NCBI RefSeq assembly: GCF_030867095.1
Contig: NC_081833.1
Location: 70,335,895-70,399,894, forward strand
Source of the DNA: Alligator mississippiensis
Taxonomy: Eukaryota; Chordata; Crocodylia; Alligatoridae
Reading direction: 5' to 3'
Length of the DNA: 64,000 bases
The notes under the pieces were generated by a model. That model did not search any database. It was given only the letters and a program-made list of their open reading frames with translations, and was not told the origin of the DNA. Below are positions 1-25,155 of this stretch, in pieces. Position 1 is the first letter of the stretch. Every line of letters starts with the position of its first letter. The position numbers and the translations under genes are program-made.

Positions 1-790
1 TTCTTCAAACTAAATAAACCCGGTTTCCTCAGCCTCTCCTTAGAAGTCACATGCTCCAGCCCCCAAACCATTTTTGTTGCCCTCCTCTAGACTCTCTCCA
101 ATTTGTTCACATCCTTTCTAGAGTGGGGGGCCCAAAACTGAACACACTACTCCTGATGTGGCTTCACTAGTGTAGAATAGAGAGAAATAATTACTTCCTT
201 TGGCCTGCTGGCAACATTCCTACTAATGCAGCCCAGGATGCTGTTAGCCTTCTTTGCAGCAAGGGCACACTGGTGACTTGTATCCAGCTGATTGTTCACT
301 GCAGCTCCCAGGTCCTTTTCTGCAGAGCTGCTGCCCAGCCAGTCAGCCCACAGCCTGTACTGGTGCATGGGATTGTTCTGCCTTAAGAGCAGGACTTTGC
401 ACTTGTCCTTGTTGAACCTCATGAGATTTTATTTGGCCCAATCCACCAATTTGTCTAGGTCTCTCTGAAGCCTAGCCCTACCCTCCAGCATATCTACTAC
501 ACCCCCCAGCTTGGTGTCATCCATGTTCTTGCTAAGGGTGCACTCTGTGGCATCTTACAGGTCATTAATGAAGATATTGAACCAAATCAGCCCCAGGACC
601 AACCCCTGGGGCACTCCATTTGATACTGGCTGCCAGCTACACTTTGAGCCATTGATTACTACCCATTGAGCCTGACAATTCAGCCAGTTTTCTATACACC
701 TTACAGTCCATTCATCCAATCCAGTACTTCCTCAGCTTTCTTGCAAGAATGCTGTGGGAGACGCTATCAAATGATGGTATCAAAACAATA
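1..790 (-). mobile_element. CR1 LINE fragment, antisense
   Basis: On the minus strand this reads as the C-terminal part of a CR1 reverse transcriptase. The peptide at 422-147 has the family's N-K-D-K-C-K-V-L, N-N-P-M-H-Q-Y-R-L and Q-C-A-L-A-A-K-K-A-N motifs. Further along the plus strand come phrases typical of antisense CR1 (AGCTTGGTGTCATCCATG, CCCCTGGGGCACTCCATTTG). It is cut off by the window edge and carries substitutions, so it is a dead copy. It lies in a CMIP intron, opposite to the gene. Confidence 0.9.
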
Positions 791-14122
<13,332 letters not shown>

Positions 14123-14123
14123 A

Positions 14124-14156
14124 CTCTCTCTGTCTCTCTCTGTCTCTCTCTTTTAG
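14124..14156 (+). repeat. TCTCTCTG pyrimidine repeat ending in TTTTAG
   Basis: Just after the stop codon comes a nearly pure pyrimidine tract of repeated TCTCTCTG, closed by TTTTAG at 14151-14156. The layout is that of a strong 3' splice site (see findings). Confidence 0.85.
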
Positions 14157-15922
14157 CTTCTGGCAAGAAGAAAAAGATTTTTAAAACGAAACCAAATCCC
14201 AGAAAACACCTTTTGGCTGTAGAGCAGTGAGTTCTGGGACTTCGATTCTAGGAGTTGTGGTTGTGAGATAGAGGAGTCGCTTTGTGTGGGGGAGGGGGAA
14301 CTGAGCGCGCCCAGACCCTGCCTGATTCTTTCAGCTTCATAATTTCAAAATCAACATAACTTAAATTGAAAAAACAAAAAAGACTTTGTAGCAGCAAGAG
14401 GAAAAACACCCTTTGTGGATTTACTTTGCTATTGTGTTTTACAACATGTGGAGAAAAAACAAAGAACACAGCCATTTCTTGATATTAATTGGGTTTCTTT
14501 GCCTGGGGGTTGTCCATTAGGAGCTCCATCTCCATCATTTTGGCTCCAGGAAAGCCAACCGCAAAGTACCAAGAGAAGAAAAAACAAAACCCCACATGAG
14601 TTGCACCTCTCCCGGTGTCCTTGCAGTTGTTATGCAAAGTAATTTTGTTGTACATAAGATTTACATAATGCACCTATTTAAGAAAATGGTTCACAAATTA
14701 CAGGTCTGGGACCTGTCTTTTATTTATGAATTGTTAATTCTTTTACCCTTTTTTGCGTATAGTACTGTATAAACTAGTTTGCTGTCTTGTTGTTGTTGTT
14801 ATTATTTTTTAAAAGGAAAGCCCTCCTTGATGAATTGCCTTTTAGTAATGCATACTGTATTATAACCTCTCTCTGTCGGAGCATTCACCCTGTTGCATTT
14901 CTGATTTCAAAATGCCTCAGACATCATCTAGTCAGAAGGAAAAAAAATACATGTATAAAAGAGGGCATAGGGAGCTGGGGTGGGAGAGGCAAAGAGATGC
15001 CTACAAAGCATAAATCTCCTTCTGGAAAGACAGAAATCTTTCTCTAGTTCTTTTTAGATCCTGTCAGGTGTAGGGGTTTGGGAGGTAGGGAACCCGGATT
15101 GTTTGTTTTACCAATGGGATATTTACAAAACTTTGTAGATTTCACGAGTCGCCTCGGTTGTTTTCTGTTTACGTCCAATATTTCAAGCTCAAGTTCTCCT
15201 GCCCCCCGGTCCACAAGCCTATTCTTTTCCCTCTCCCGCCCTCTTCCCTTCCCTTTTTCATCATGCACGCATTGTTTTGCATGTCCCCCTTGGGAGACTG
15301 AGAAAATAACATTGTCCCTGATTTGATAGTTCTGCCCTATCTGTAAATGTGACCACTACTTATTTCCAAACCCTTCTCCACAATTGCTTAGAAAATGATT
15401 TTTTTTTTAATTGTGGTTTGTTTTATAAATATACTGTTGGATTTGTTTTTCATAATGAGCCTTTGTACAGAGCGGCATCTTTTTTTGGTTAATTTTCTCT
15501 CTTGGCTTATCACCGTTCTTTTATTCTTCAGCACCTCGAGATTAACATACAGCCAATATAATTTTTTTTATATATGAATATATATATATTTAATCTTATT
15601 CAGTGGAAGCCAAGCTTTTTTGTTTTGTTTTTGTTTGAGGTTTTTGTTTTTTACTTTGTTGCTAGTAGATAGCCTCTGCCCAAAATTTTTTTAAAAAAAA
15701 AACAAAACAAAACAAAATGAAACAATTGGTTTAAGTCTTAACTCATGTAGTGTGCCAGATTTTTTTCCCCTCAAGTCCCAAACTGTATGAAAATACAGTG
15801 CAAGAAGAAAAAAGAAGAAAAATTATGCCAACTTTTTTCCTTAGCACTATTGCTTTTACCGATGGTTTACTACTCCTGTTCTGTAGCTGTGTACAAAGAG
15901 ATGTGAAATAATTTCAGGCAAA

Positions 15923-15928
15923 AATAAA
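15923..15928 (+). promoter_or_regulatory. CMIP: Poly(A) signal AATAAA (proximal)
   Basis: Canonical AATAAA at the end of the CMIP 3' UTR, 50 bp before a second one. Confidence 0.7.
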
Positions 15929-15972
15929 CTGTAAGTGAATATCTTTTAGCTGCGTGCTTTGTGCTTTCTTTG

Positions 15973-15978
15973 AATAAA
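15973..15978 (+). promoter_or_regulatory. CMIP: Poly(A) signal AATAAA (distal)
   Basis: Second canonical AATAAA, followed within about 20-40 bases by GT-rich sequence (GGCGTGGGAATATTTTGGG), the expected downstream element. It is probably the main CMIP end site. Confidence 0.75.
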
Positions 15979-16361
15979 GCTCTTGTATGAGCTGACGGCG
16001 TGGGAATATTTTGGGAGATGCTCGGTACTTACTAGTGAAAAGGGCTGGGACTTGAGAAGTCTATTTAATACCCAGCTCCCTCTTAGTAAAATAATTCCTG
16101 GTTTGGCCATTTAAATGGTATGCTCATTGAGTCTGGGGCTGGCTTTTACCAAGGGCCCCTTGCACAGTGGGGCCGTGATTTCACTGTGGGGCTTCTGGGC
16201 ACTTCTGTAATATAAAAATGACATTAATAAAGGTGATGGGCACTAACAGAGGAACCCAAATGGCCAGAACACAACCTTGAAGGAGCTGATGCTTCACTTC
16301 CCTTGCTTTGTTGTAGTAGTAGGGGTTTTTCTATGAATACAGTGGTTTTGAAAATCTGAGA

Positions 16362-16381
16362 CCCCCCCCCCCCCCCCCCCC
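16362..16381. repeat. Poly(C) run of 20
   Basis: Twenty consecutive C bases, capable of i-motif (C strand) or G-quadruplex (G strand) structure. Its length may be uncertain in the assembly. Confidence 0.9.
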
Positions 16382-16724
16382 GGGAGACTGTTCATTCACA
16401 AAGCAAGGAGCAATAGCCCTGGCTTCTTCCACAGCCTCCAGGCAACGTGTCTCCTAAAGTTTAAACCTAGTAAGTTAAGACCTAAGACTCCTAGAGCATG
16501 GTGATGAGTGGGAGCATAGTTGAGCCTCTGACTGCTCAGTCCTTAAGTTTCCCACTAGGCCTGAATATTGACCTCCTGAAACATTCCTCATAGGCACAGA
16601 ACTGCCATGTCTCAGATTTTGTAACATATGTACCATGTCAAAAATGCCAAGCCTCATGGCACAAGCCATCAGACAACCTTTGGACTAGTAACATCAAAGG
16701 AATAGCTCCTAGAAGAGGAGTAGT

Positions 16725-16865
16725 GGTGTAGTCACCATCCTTGGAGGTGTTCAAGAGGAGGCTGGACCAGCACCTCGTTGAGCTTGTTTGAGCCCAATAA
16801 CCTCCTGCCCACGGCAAGGGACCGGACTTGATGACCTTCCAGTCCTTTGATTCCAGGATTCTTGC
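16725..16865 (+). mobile_element. CR1 LINE 3' end
   Basis: TCCTTGGAGGTGTTCAAGAG, GGCTGGACCAGCACCT and GACTTGATGACCTTCCAGTC follow the order of the conserved CR1 3' end. It is 5'-truncated, as is usual. Confidence 0.8.
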
Positions 16866-16867
16866 AT

Positions 16868-16980
16868 CCTTCAGTGACGATCACTCTGGGTTGGATTTGA
16901 ACTTGTGACTTGCGGGGGAAAAAGCTCCTCAGCCTTATACAGACTCCTGAGCCAGTCAGCTCCTTAACCTGCGTGTGCCA
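16868..16980 (-). mobile_element. tRNA-derived SINE head, antisense
   Basis: On the minus strand, GAGCTGACTGGCTCAGGAG fits an A box and AAGTTCAAATCCAACCC a B box with a T-arm-like flank. The boxes are too far apart for a normal tRNA, so a SINE head is more likely. Confidence 0.5.
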
Positions 16981-18459
16981 CACAGTTACCTGGCAAGTGA
17001 TTCAGGTCAGTCATCCAAAGCAGCAAATGCTGGAAATACTGTGACATTTCCAGATCTAGAGAAGTTCTGATAAGCTTTGGGAAAGCCTCCAGATGGAGCT
17101 GCCTGATCCTTTTGGAGGTTTGCCCATTGTCCTTGATAAAACACCACAGTGTGTGGGCAGGATGCCAGCAAAAAAAATGCAACCTTGGCCTTGCAGTAAT
17201 GTTTCCAGAGTCTGGACGTTTATCCAACCCCCTTTTTCTCCCCCCTCCACCTCCCCCCTCGTTTTTAAACAAACAGGTCTGCTCCCTTCTGTCCCAGTTC
17301 TGCAGGACATCCACACGCCTTCAATGTCCTTCAGTCCTTTGCTGAAGCCATTGGAGCCAGGCAGAAAAGCTCCTTTATTTTGCAACACAGACAGTAGCAT
17401 ATGACTAAGGAAAATGCAGCTTTGTAGAACTCTTTCACTCAATCGGCAGGACAGCAAGAGGTCCTCAAAGTGGAAAAATCAGGCTTTCGCCTTGTCCCAC
17501 TGCAATAAATGGCCCTTTACTTCCATGAGCCGACACTCAGTCCCTACTCCCAAGATCCAAGTGTCAGTGTCAGTGCAAGAAGTGCCAGTCCTGCCATTCC
17601 CAAGATGTGCTAAGCCAGCCTGTGGCTCTGAGTGTATGCTGTTGTGGGTGGGATGGATGGACCAATGCCAAGGAGTAGTACCGAAATCCTTCCTTCCCAG
17701 GCTGCTGCACTGACCATGCAGTACTAGCAGGGGAGTGTGAATGTCTTCAGTATTGCACATTTTAAGTGCATAATTTTGAGTGGCTTCCCCTCACCTAGAG
17801 GCTGCTATCATACTGCTATCTTCTCTTCTGGGGGAGCCCCAAACCAGACAAGAGAAGGGCCTTTTCATTATTCATCTGGCCAACCTGGCTTCAACAAGTC
17901 TTTCTAGGCTCTGTGTAAGAACCTGCTTGCCTTAAATCCCCCCAAATGCCTTGTTGTATAGACCGGCTTTTTTCCTGAGCACGTGCTCATCTTTCACCCC
18001 CAGACCCAGATGGGCCAGTGTCTAAATAAAAAAAATAAAAGAAGAAGCTAGAGAGATGATGTTGTCCTCAGATATTGGTGGTCTTGCTCAGTTGTCAATA
18101 GCCATCTCCATGGCCATTGCCATTGGCAACCAGCCAGTGACAACAGCAAAGAAATGCTCTTCGAACTTCCCAGAGATTGCACCGGCCCAGTTACTGTCAC
18201 GTTGAAGCAGTCGGAGAGTTGCACGAACGGAGTAATAAGATCTGACGTGCTGCATAGCCCTTACGCTGCAGGTTTTTTAATGGCCTTTCTAGTACTGCAT
18301 TCAGCTTCCCTAAAATTCCCTCTGGATGTGGTACTCTTCCTCCTTCCTTTCCCCTGCCATGTGTTGGTGGTAGGAGCTATTAAAACATCACCAGTTCCCA
18401 CATCAGAGGAGTCTATAGTTGCATCTTCCAAGGACCCAAGTGGGGTTCGATGCTAGATC
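16981..18459. other. Intergenic, no gene recognised
   Basis: Unique-looking sequence with overlapping open frames on both strands (longest 133 aa), none with a recognisable domain or splice context. A pyrimidine-rich stretch lies near 17225-17265. Confidence 0.5.
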
Positions 18460-18560
18460 TTCTAAATAGGATTTGAACCGTCGATCTGAGCACATGGGAA
18501 GGTCCTGAGCAGTGCTACTGCTGCTGGGCAGTGCTTCTGTACTAACCACCTTGTTTCAGG
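18460..18560 (-). mobile_element. Possible tRNA-derived SINE head, antisense
   Basis: On the minus strand, AAGGTGGTTAGTACAGAAG (A-box-like) comes before ACGGTTCAAATCC (B-box-like). The spacing is wide, so the assignment is tentative. Confidence 0.35.
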
Positions 18561-18829
18561 CGTGGTTACCCTGAAATGAAAGGTTGCATTTGTGCTTCCT
18601 TTTGGGTCCTTCTTGCTCAGTTGGAAGCAGGGATTGTGGGAAACTGTGTGCAGTATTTTAGAAGACCAGGGAATTGTGGCAACACATGGGAGAATTTTGC
18701 CCAACATGTCATTGCAGTGAAAAACTGATTGGACCTGTAAATGATTCCATCTATGTCACTCCACAGGTTACCAAGAGCGGGAGGTCTTTTGGTTCCTGTT
18801 CGGATCATATAAATCCTAGGGTTAGGATT

Positions 18830-19090
18830 TAGAGAGACCTCAACAGATTGGAGGACTAGGCCAAAAGAAATCTCATGAGGCTCAGTAAGGACAAGTACAA
18901 AGTCCTGCACTTAGGACAGAACAATCCCATGCACTGGGACAGACTGGGGGCTGACTGGCTGGGCAGCAGCTCTGCAGAAGAGGACCTGGGGGTGACGGTG
19001 GACAACAGGCTGAATATGAGCCAGCAGTGTGCCCTTGTTGCCAAGATGGCTAATGCCATCCTGGGCTGTATTAATAGAAGCCTTGATGTG
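18830..19090 (+). mobile_element. CR1 LINE ORF2 fragment
   Basis: The plus strand encodes L-S-K-D-K-Y-K-V-L-H-L-G-Q-N-N-P-M-H, then E-E-D-L-G-V-T-V-D-N-R-L-N-M-S-Q-Q-C-A-L and A-N-A-I-L-G-C-I. This is the same CR1 segment as at 422-147 but in sense orientation and much better preserved. It is truncated at both ends. Confidence 0.92.
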
Positions 19091-22000
19091 CCTGATGATT
19101 TCCCTGGAAAGCAGGAGCCCCTTTCTGAAATTTTGCACAATCTCAGGCCCTTGGGAGTGTGGGGAGTTTTCCTAACCTTTTGACTTCACTTCCTACCACA
19201 AATGTTCTTGTTTGACCATAAATGGGCTGTTTGGAAGACAGTGACCATCCTGAAAAACAGCTGAAAGTCGGTGAGTATACTAGAAAATACTTTCTACTCC
19301 CTAGCAGCACTCCATGTCCCAACTGCCTCAGTAAAATGGCTGCGGTGGTTCAGGCGTGACTCCTAAATACTGCATCCAGCCGCAATGGCAGGCATGGAAA
19401 TGCTTGATGCTGACAGGTCTCCCCAAATGATCAGCATAGATTTTTTTTGAGGTTTGAGCTGGACGTAAGACCTCTTGTTTGCAGGCTTACTTGTATTTTT
19501 GTCCTTGGCAGGTCTAAATGCAAGACAGCAATAAACAAGCATCAATGCCAAGTCTTCGAAGCTTTAACTTGGGTTTCTTTGAAACACTGGAGTAAAGACC
19601 ATCAGTAGACGATTGTGGATCTTATGCTGTCCTGAGACTGGTAGCACCAGAAGGGGAGATCAAGTCTAGTGTTTTCTAGGCCTTTTATCATTGCATTTCC
19701 AGTGAGCATGTACAATTCATACTTCCAGATCTCTGAAAAGAGATCAGTTAACAAATGCCTGTTATCTGTATTTGGATTGTACGTTGGTCTGTAACGCACA
19801 CAGACTCGCCCTATATTGGCGTCTTCTTCCATCATGGAACGCAGCTTGGAGAAAGCCATTCCTCCTTTCCGTAGTGCCCTTACTCTCTCTGCATCTTTAA
19901 GAAGTTAAAACACAGCTCCACAATCCTTCTGATGTGAAGGACAACTTTGACCTTTCTTGGCTTTTTTACAGTCAGCCAGATGTACTTATAAAAACCCATC
20001 ATTCAGCTGTATTGCTGAGTATCTTGAATTCTTAATGATATTTTGCCAACCAAATATAGTGCATGCATTAAAATATTTGTTTTAATGCCATCTATGACAT
20101 TCAGTTTTTTCCATGTCCTTTTCAGCTGGCTAGAGAAGGTCTCCAGTAAATATGCGAGATGAACCATTTTTATTACTGACATGTCTTGGAAAATACTTTT
20201 TAAAGTCAATAATATTGAATATACAGGGTTTTTTCCTGTTAGCCTGGTACACAGTGTCTGTTCTGAATGTTTATACTTACATTTTGAACTATTATGGTAG
20301 TACATAATACTTACTTTTGAAACGGGACCTATTAACTTCCAAGTCTCTCATGCAAATACAGGGATCATATGATCATAAAATAAAATTGCTAATAAAATTC
20401 ATATTAGAACAACTTTTTTCTTTTGTATAAAGTGGCACTAAACTCCTTTTTTAAACAAAAAGTCTAAATGTGTAATGTAAAACTGTATTCCTTTCAAAGA
20501 AGGGTTTCCCCCATCTTGTTTATGTGTGGTATGTCTCACCGGGCTGTATTTAAAGCATGGAAATAATGAGGTAAGAATATATTCACAATTTTTACCAGTG
20601 ACGATTGTGAGGTTCAGTGATAATTAACGACATGCACCTCTTTTGAAAAATATTTTGGAGTTTACTGCCAGAAAGCGCTGTATAAGAGCTATGCATTACT
20701 GTCACGATTATTGTTTAATTAGTAAAATAGTGAGTTGGGATCCTGAACAGCCTGATGTATTTATTAAGAGTACTTTGAATTTCATTGTGAGCATAACAGT
20801 AGGATAAGAGCTGCAAGTTTCATTGGATCCCATGTTTATTCCAAGAGGCAGGACTGCTCCAGACGTGATTTGCCTTCAAAACTTTTCTGAAGTTCCTTCT
20901 TCCATGATCCAGTTCCTAAATATCCCTGTTCCCTATGATGCTTTGCCTGCTCAACAGATGGGAGTGATCTACCGATAGCGTGAGAAGTCTTTCGTTCTCT
21001 AATTGTTTGTACCCATGGAGTGAGGTGAAGGAACTGAGCCTCAAGTCATCGTGAATCACCACCCACGAAAGCTGTAGTTCCAGGCCATTATATTACTGCT
21101 TGTGAGAGTCCAAAAGTTTTCAAATAATCAGGTAAGTTTGGGCTTAATGGTAACAAGGTAAAAGAAAACTGCAAGTCCGGTCTCCTTTATGCACATGAGT
21201 TGCATTGCTTTAACTATATCGGCATAGATAAAGTGCTGTAACCCACTTGGTGTGGATACAGTACGGCAGTGGAGTTTATTCCTGTGAGGGAAAGGAAAAT
21301 AGATTATATTGGTATAAAGCACATTCGCACCAGTAACCACATCCCCATTAGGGGTTGTACCAGTATAACTAAGTCACTCCTCTAACAGGCAGTGATATCA
21401 GTTGAAAAGCTTTGCATGGAGCAGCTCTTAGAAAGGCAGGAAATCGGAATCAGAGTTGAGGTTCAGATTTAATATTGTTTTTGTTGCTGAACAGCACCTG
21501 ATAGTAATCTGGCCACTGCTTTGATGTGGAGATGGTAAAAATACTTTGGGTTGCTGGGCCTCAACCTCCCAGTACCACGCATAATGTGTGTTTGGGTTGT
21601 CTCCAGTACAGCGTGACCCAGACTCCTCACACTTGCCAAAAAACAATGATGGCCTCTTCTATAAGGAAGTAACAGGAGACTTAGGGAGGTTAATAGACTT
21701 CCCGAATGCCACAAGGGACAAAATTCACTGTTGTGAGACAAAAGGCCCCTGCAACACTTAATGCCTAACTGAGTCTTCAAAGTGGTGCAGACACGGTGCC
21801 TAGTTGTATGACTGTTTGTGCGGCAGTAGCACCTGGACCGTTGTGCGAGGTGCTAAGTCAAAACAAGAAGATGGCGGTGCTGCCCTGTGCACTGGGCTGA
21901 ATTAACCCGCAGTTAATCCATGGGCAAAACCCAGAATCAAATCCCTTGGGGGTGTGCAGCACAACCGTTCAAGCCTACTGCCTCTCCGGTCAAACTTTGG

Positions 22001-22690
22001 GGGGCCCCGGCTGTCACTGGACACCCGTTGTGCAGCAAAGCCAGACTGCTGAGCAGCGCTCAGACTGCCCTCGCTGGAAAGGATCCGTTCTTTTTTCCCT
22101 GGAAATGCAGCCGCCTGCAGTCAGACACTCAGCTCTACCTGAGAACAAGGCAGCAATAAAAAGTCTCACTTCTCCATTTTTTTTTTTTTTTTAATTATCT
22201 GAGAGAGATGCCAAGGTGCTTCCAGATAATCAAACCCAAACCAACAACGATGCAACTCCTTTCCTGTAAAACTAGATAAAAAACACAACGGATATCATTT
22301 AAGGATGGATTTATTTAAAAGAGGGGAAAAAAAACCAAACAGAAACCCTAAAGTAACACGAAAAACATGGCAGCTGGGTTAAATCAAGTAAAGGAAAACA
22401 TCCTGTTGATAAGTGTCCCAACAGCATTTGCAAAGTGGTCACAGACTGTTCTGGTAATCGTCCTGTTGGTGACAGATTTATTTCCACGGCTCCAACCACC
22501 TTCTCCCCTACTGCTGGGTCCTGGGCTTAATCCTAAGCCTTGTGATGACCCTTTTCTGTTGCTGTAGTGGTGCAATGGGTCTGGAGAGCCACCAGATTTC
22601 CCTTGCGAGGGGCTGCTCTCCCACAGAGGCGTTCCCATTAGAACGGAGCCCAGATGGACGTGAGCTGCCAATGCGAGGAACGGTCGGGAA
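19091..22690. other. Intergenic, mostly unrecognised
   Basis: AT-rich with no supported gene. Near 20650-20715, GAAAGCGCTGTATAAGAGCT resembles the tail of a MIR/CORE SINE. A T run lies at about 22178-22192. Confidence 0.5.
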
Positions 22691-22699
22691 GGCCAGCTG

Positions 22700-23290
22700 C
22701 ACTTTGTTGTGCATCTACAGATGCATCACAAGCAGGTCCAGGGAGGTGATCCTCCCCCTCTGTGCAGCACTGGTCAGGCTGCAGCTGGAGTACTGCGTCC
22801 AGTTCTGGGCGCCGCGCTTCAGGAGGGATGTGGACAGCATGGAGAGGGTCCAGAGGAGAGGCACTCACACGGTCATGGGGCAGCAGGGCAGACCCTACGA
22901 AGATAGACTAAAGGGCCTGAATCTATTCAGCCTCTGAAAGAGAAAACTAAGGGGATCTGGAGGCTGTCTATAAGCTCACCACGGGGACCAGTGGAAAATA
23001 GGTGAGGCTCTGTTCCCCTGGGCCCCACCTGGGATAACAAGGAATAATGGCCACAAATTGATTGAGAGCAGGTTCAGGCTTGATATCAGGAGGCATTACT
23101 TTACGGTTAGGGCTGCTAGGCTCTGGAACGGGCTCCCAAGGGACGTGGTGCTCTCCCTTACCTTGGGGGTCTTCAAGAGGAGGTTGGATAGATATCTGTC
23201 TGGGGTATTCTGATCCCAGCACTTGTTCCTGCCCAGGGCAGGGGGTCAGGCTTGGTGATCTGTTCAGGTCCCTTCCGACCCTAGAAACTA
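22700..23290 (+). mobile_element. CR1 LINE, ORF2 end and 3' end
   Basis: It encodes S-R-S-R-E-V-I-L-P-L-C-A-A-L-V-R and L-E-Y-C-V-Q-F-W-A-P, then R-V-Q-R-R-G-T-H, the last conserved part of CR1 ORF2. It continues into the CR1 3' end (CTCTGGAACGGGCTCCCAAG, GGTCCCTTCCGACCCTAGAA). About 0.6 kb, 5'-truncated; the longest intact-looking CR1 piece in the window. Confidence 0.93.
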
Positions 23291-23949
23291 TTAAAAAAAA
23301 CCAAAAAACCCCCCAAACATAATAAAAACACCAGTTCTCTGCAGTGTCCCGCACACGCTCACTGCCAAGGCATTCCTGGAAGAGGCAGGCTACAAGCCAT
23401 GATGCCTCTTTAGGGTAAACCATAGCCAGCTCTGCCCAGCTGCAGCTGGTGGGTGTTGGGCAGGTCTGGTGACTGAAGCCATGGGGGTTAGACTTGCTCA
23501 TACAAGTCAGCTAAAGGCAGGGACTGCCCTCTCTTTGCACCTAGGTGCTATGGTGATGCATACTGGATACAAAAATCATGGACTCAATATTGACATTGGA
23601 TTTATGACGCATTACAACCTGCCTGAAATGTGATTCACCAGGTACCTGCCCGACCTGACCTTTTACACTTTTTCTTTCCATCCCTTCCTCCCCGCCCCCT
23701 CCTTTTCTACCCTTTGTCTTCCTAATTTCCAGATATTTACTTTTTCACAGACTGCCTCTTTTCTACCTTGGAGAACTCAACTACACTAGAGTCTCCCTTT
23801 GGCTTTTTCCCCCCTTGATTTCCACCCCTCCTTCCCTTCTCTCCCCATTTTTTTTTTGCTAATTTCCACCTATTTACATTCTCACTGCCATCCCATCACA
23901 CTTTTGGCTTCTTTCATTCCTTGGAGTCTCAGACCAGCAGAGACTCTAA
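23291..23949. other. Intergenic, pyrimidine-rich
   Basis: It contains an A/C-rich patch at about 23290-23325 directly after the CR1 end and a C/T-rich region from about 23650 to 23870. No gene was seen. The 177-aa minus-strand frame at 23501-22968 is largely the antisense shadow of the CR1. Confidence 0.6.
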
Positions 23950-24062
23950 TATCTGAAGAAGGGTGATTGCACCTGAAAACTTGCAAAGAACTTTTTTCCA
24001 ACTGCTCAGTTGGTCCACTAAAAGATGTATCGCATCTCCCCAAAGAAGCATGCCTGACTACG
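23950..24062 (+). mobile_element. Dispersed repeat with hammerhead-like core (copy A)
   Basis: CTGAAGA (23953-23959), a short imperfect hairpin GGGTGATTGCACC, GAAA (23975-23978), then CTTTTTTCCAACTGCTCAG, TTGGTCCACTAAAAGAT and CCAAAGAAGCATGCCTGAC. The block order matches the copy at 27619-27730. The family name is not certain. Confidence 0.6.
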
Positions 24063-25124
24063 GTGATACATAGGCCAGTACAGCATTCTTAGCGAGCAGA
24101 TTAAAAGCAAGCCCTCTGTATGGGGCAAACCACAATGGACCGGGCTGGACCAAAGTTGAGATGTTCCCTGGATTGAAAAAAATGCAGTCATTTCCTGCAG
24201 CAGCGGCAATGGGCTCCATAGAGGGACTGGAAAGCCAGCACTGTGCGGAGACATTGGTCTGCTCTTCGCTTGCACCCTTGGTCAATCCCTTACAACAGAG
24301 ATTGTCTTGCCCTTGCCTCCCTTTTCCTGGTGGCTTTTAGGGGCTTTTGGAAAACAAAGCCATGTCTGCGAGGAGCCGCAGATGGAAGGCAAAGGACTGC
24401 TGCTGTTTACCGTCCCCCTCCTGGGTTTCCGCCTCTTTATGCAGGCGAACAGTTTGACCTTCAGCTGTTCTTGTTGCGGTTATGGCTCTGCTTTAGGCAG
24501 AGTTGCTCTTTTCAGGTTGCTCTAATTCTTTCCAGATGTGATACCCTGCTCCAGTCCAGAGATTATGATGAGATGAATTCCCCTCCCTTTCAGAAATGTT
24601 AGATGCTTTGGCTTATTCAGGTTGGGAGGTGGTGGGCTGAATATTAATGATCTCCAAGGTTATCGTGATGTAATGCTGGAGACATGCAGTGCAGAGCTGC
24701 CCGGTTACAGATGTACGGCCTGTCATCGATTATGTAAATGAGTGCATAGTTATCTGATATTCAAATTAAGGCTTTGCATCATTCTGCACCTCCTTTGAAA
24801 GGCAGTACATTAACTTCTCTCTCCCTGTAGGGAAAACCGGGCGTTGATCCACCTTAAAATAACTTGACAGGGCACCTTTTTCCATTTCTCTGTGGCTAAA
24901 TCTGCAAGCACCCCATATGAAAAACACATCTATTGGCGGTGACGCATCCCGGAGGATGTGAAACACTCTCCCCTGTTCGCCTCTGTAATATTCACCTGTC
25001 TTATCCAGCAAGAGTTAAATCATTTTCCATAAAAATAGTCTTGGGTAGTTTATCAGGACATAGGCAGCAGAAAGTAATTCTGTATGATAGTCTCATAACC
25101 TGGTTCCCGAGAGAAAAAGGCGGA
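24063..25124. other. Intergenic, no gene recognised
   Basis: Contains an AT-rich part around 24720-24790 with ATGTAAAT and TTTGCAT octamer-like sites. There is no supported coding sequence. Confidence 0.4.
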
Positions 25125-25155
25125 TGACGTCAGTAAGGGAATCCATGGTATTTAA
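25125..25155 (+). promoter_or_regulatory. Perfect CRE and TATTTAA
   Basis: TGACGTCA at 25125-25132, followed 17 bp later by TATTTAA at 25149-25155. A GTATGT donor-like site follows at about 25292. Promoter activity is inference only. Confidence 0.3.

Larger units (their letters stand above)
14123..15995 (+). other. CMIP: CMIP 3' untranslated region
   Basis: About 1.87 kb from the stop to just past the second AATAAA, similar in scale to mammalian CMIP 3' UTRs. It is AT-rich with T runs, a TTTTATTTATGA AU-rich motif near 14718, a TATATATATATTTA tract near 15580 and an A/C-rich run near 15690. The 3' end is inferred from the poly(A) signals and a GT-rich segment after 15990. Confidence 0.8.

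Noticed and set aside
16885..16980. Functional tRNA gene on the minus strand
   Set aside because: A and B boxes are too far apart and no cloverleaf or acceptor stem is visible; a SINE head fits better.
22968..23501. 177-aa minus-strand frame
   Set aside because: Mostly the antisense of the CR1 fragment at 22700-23290.
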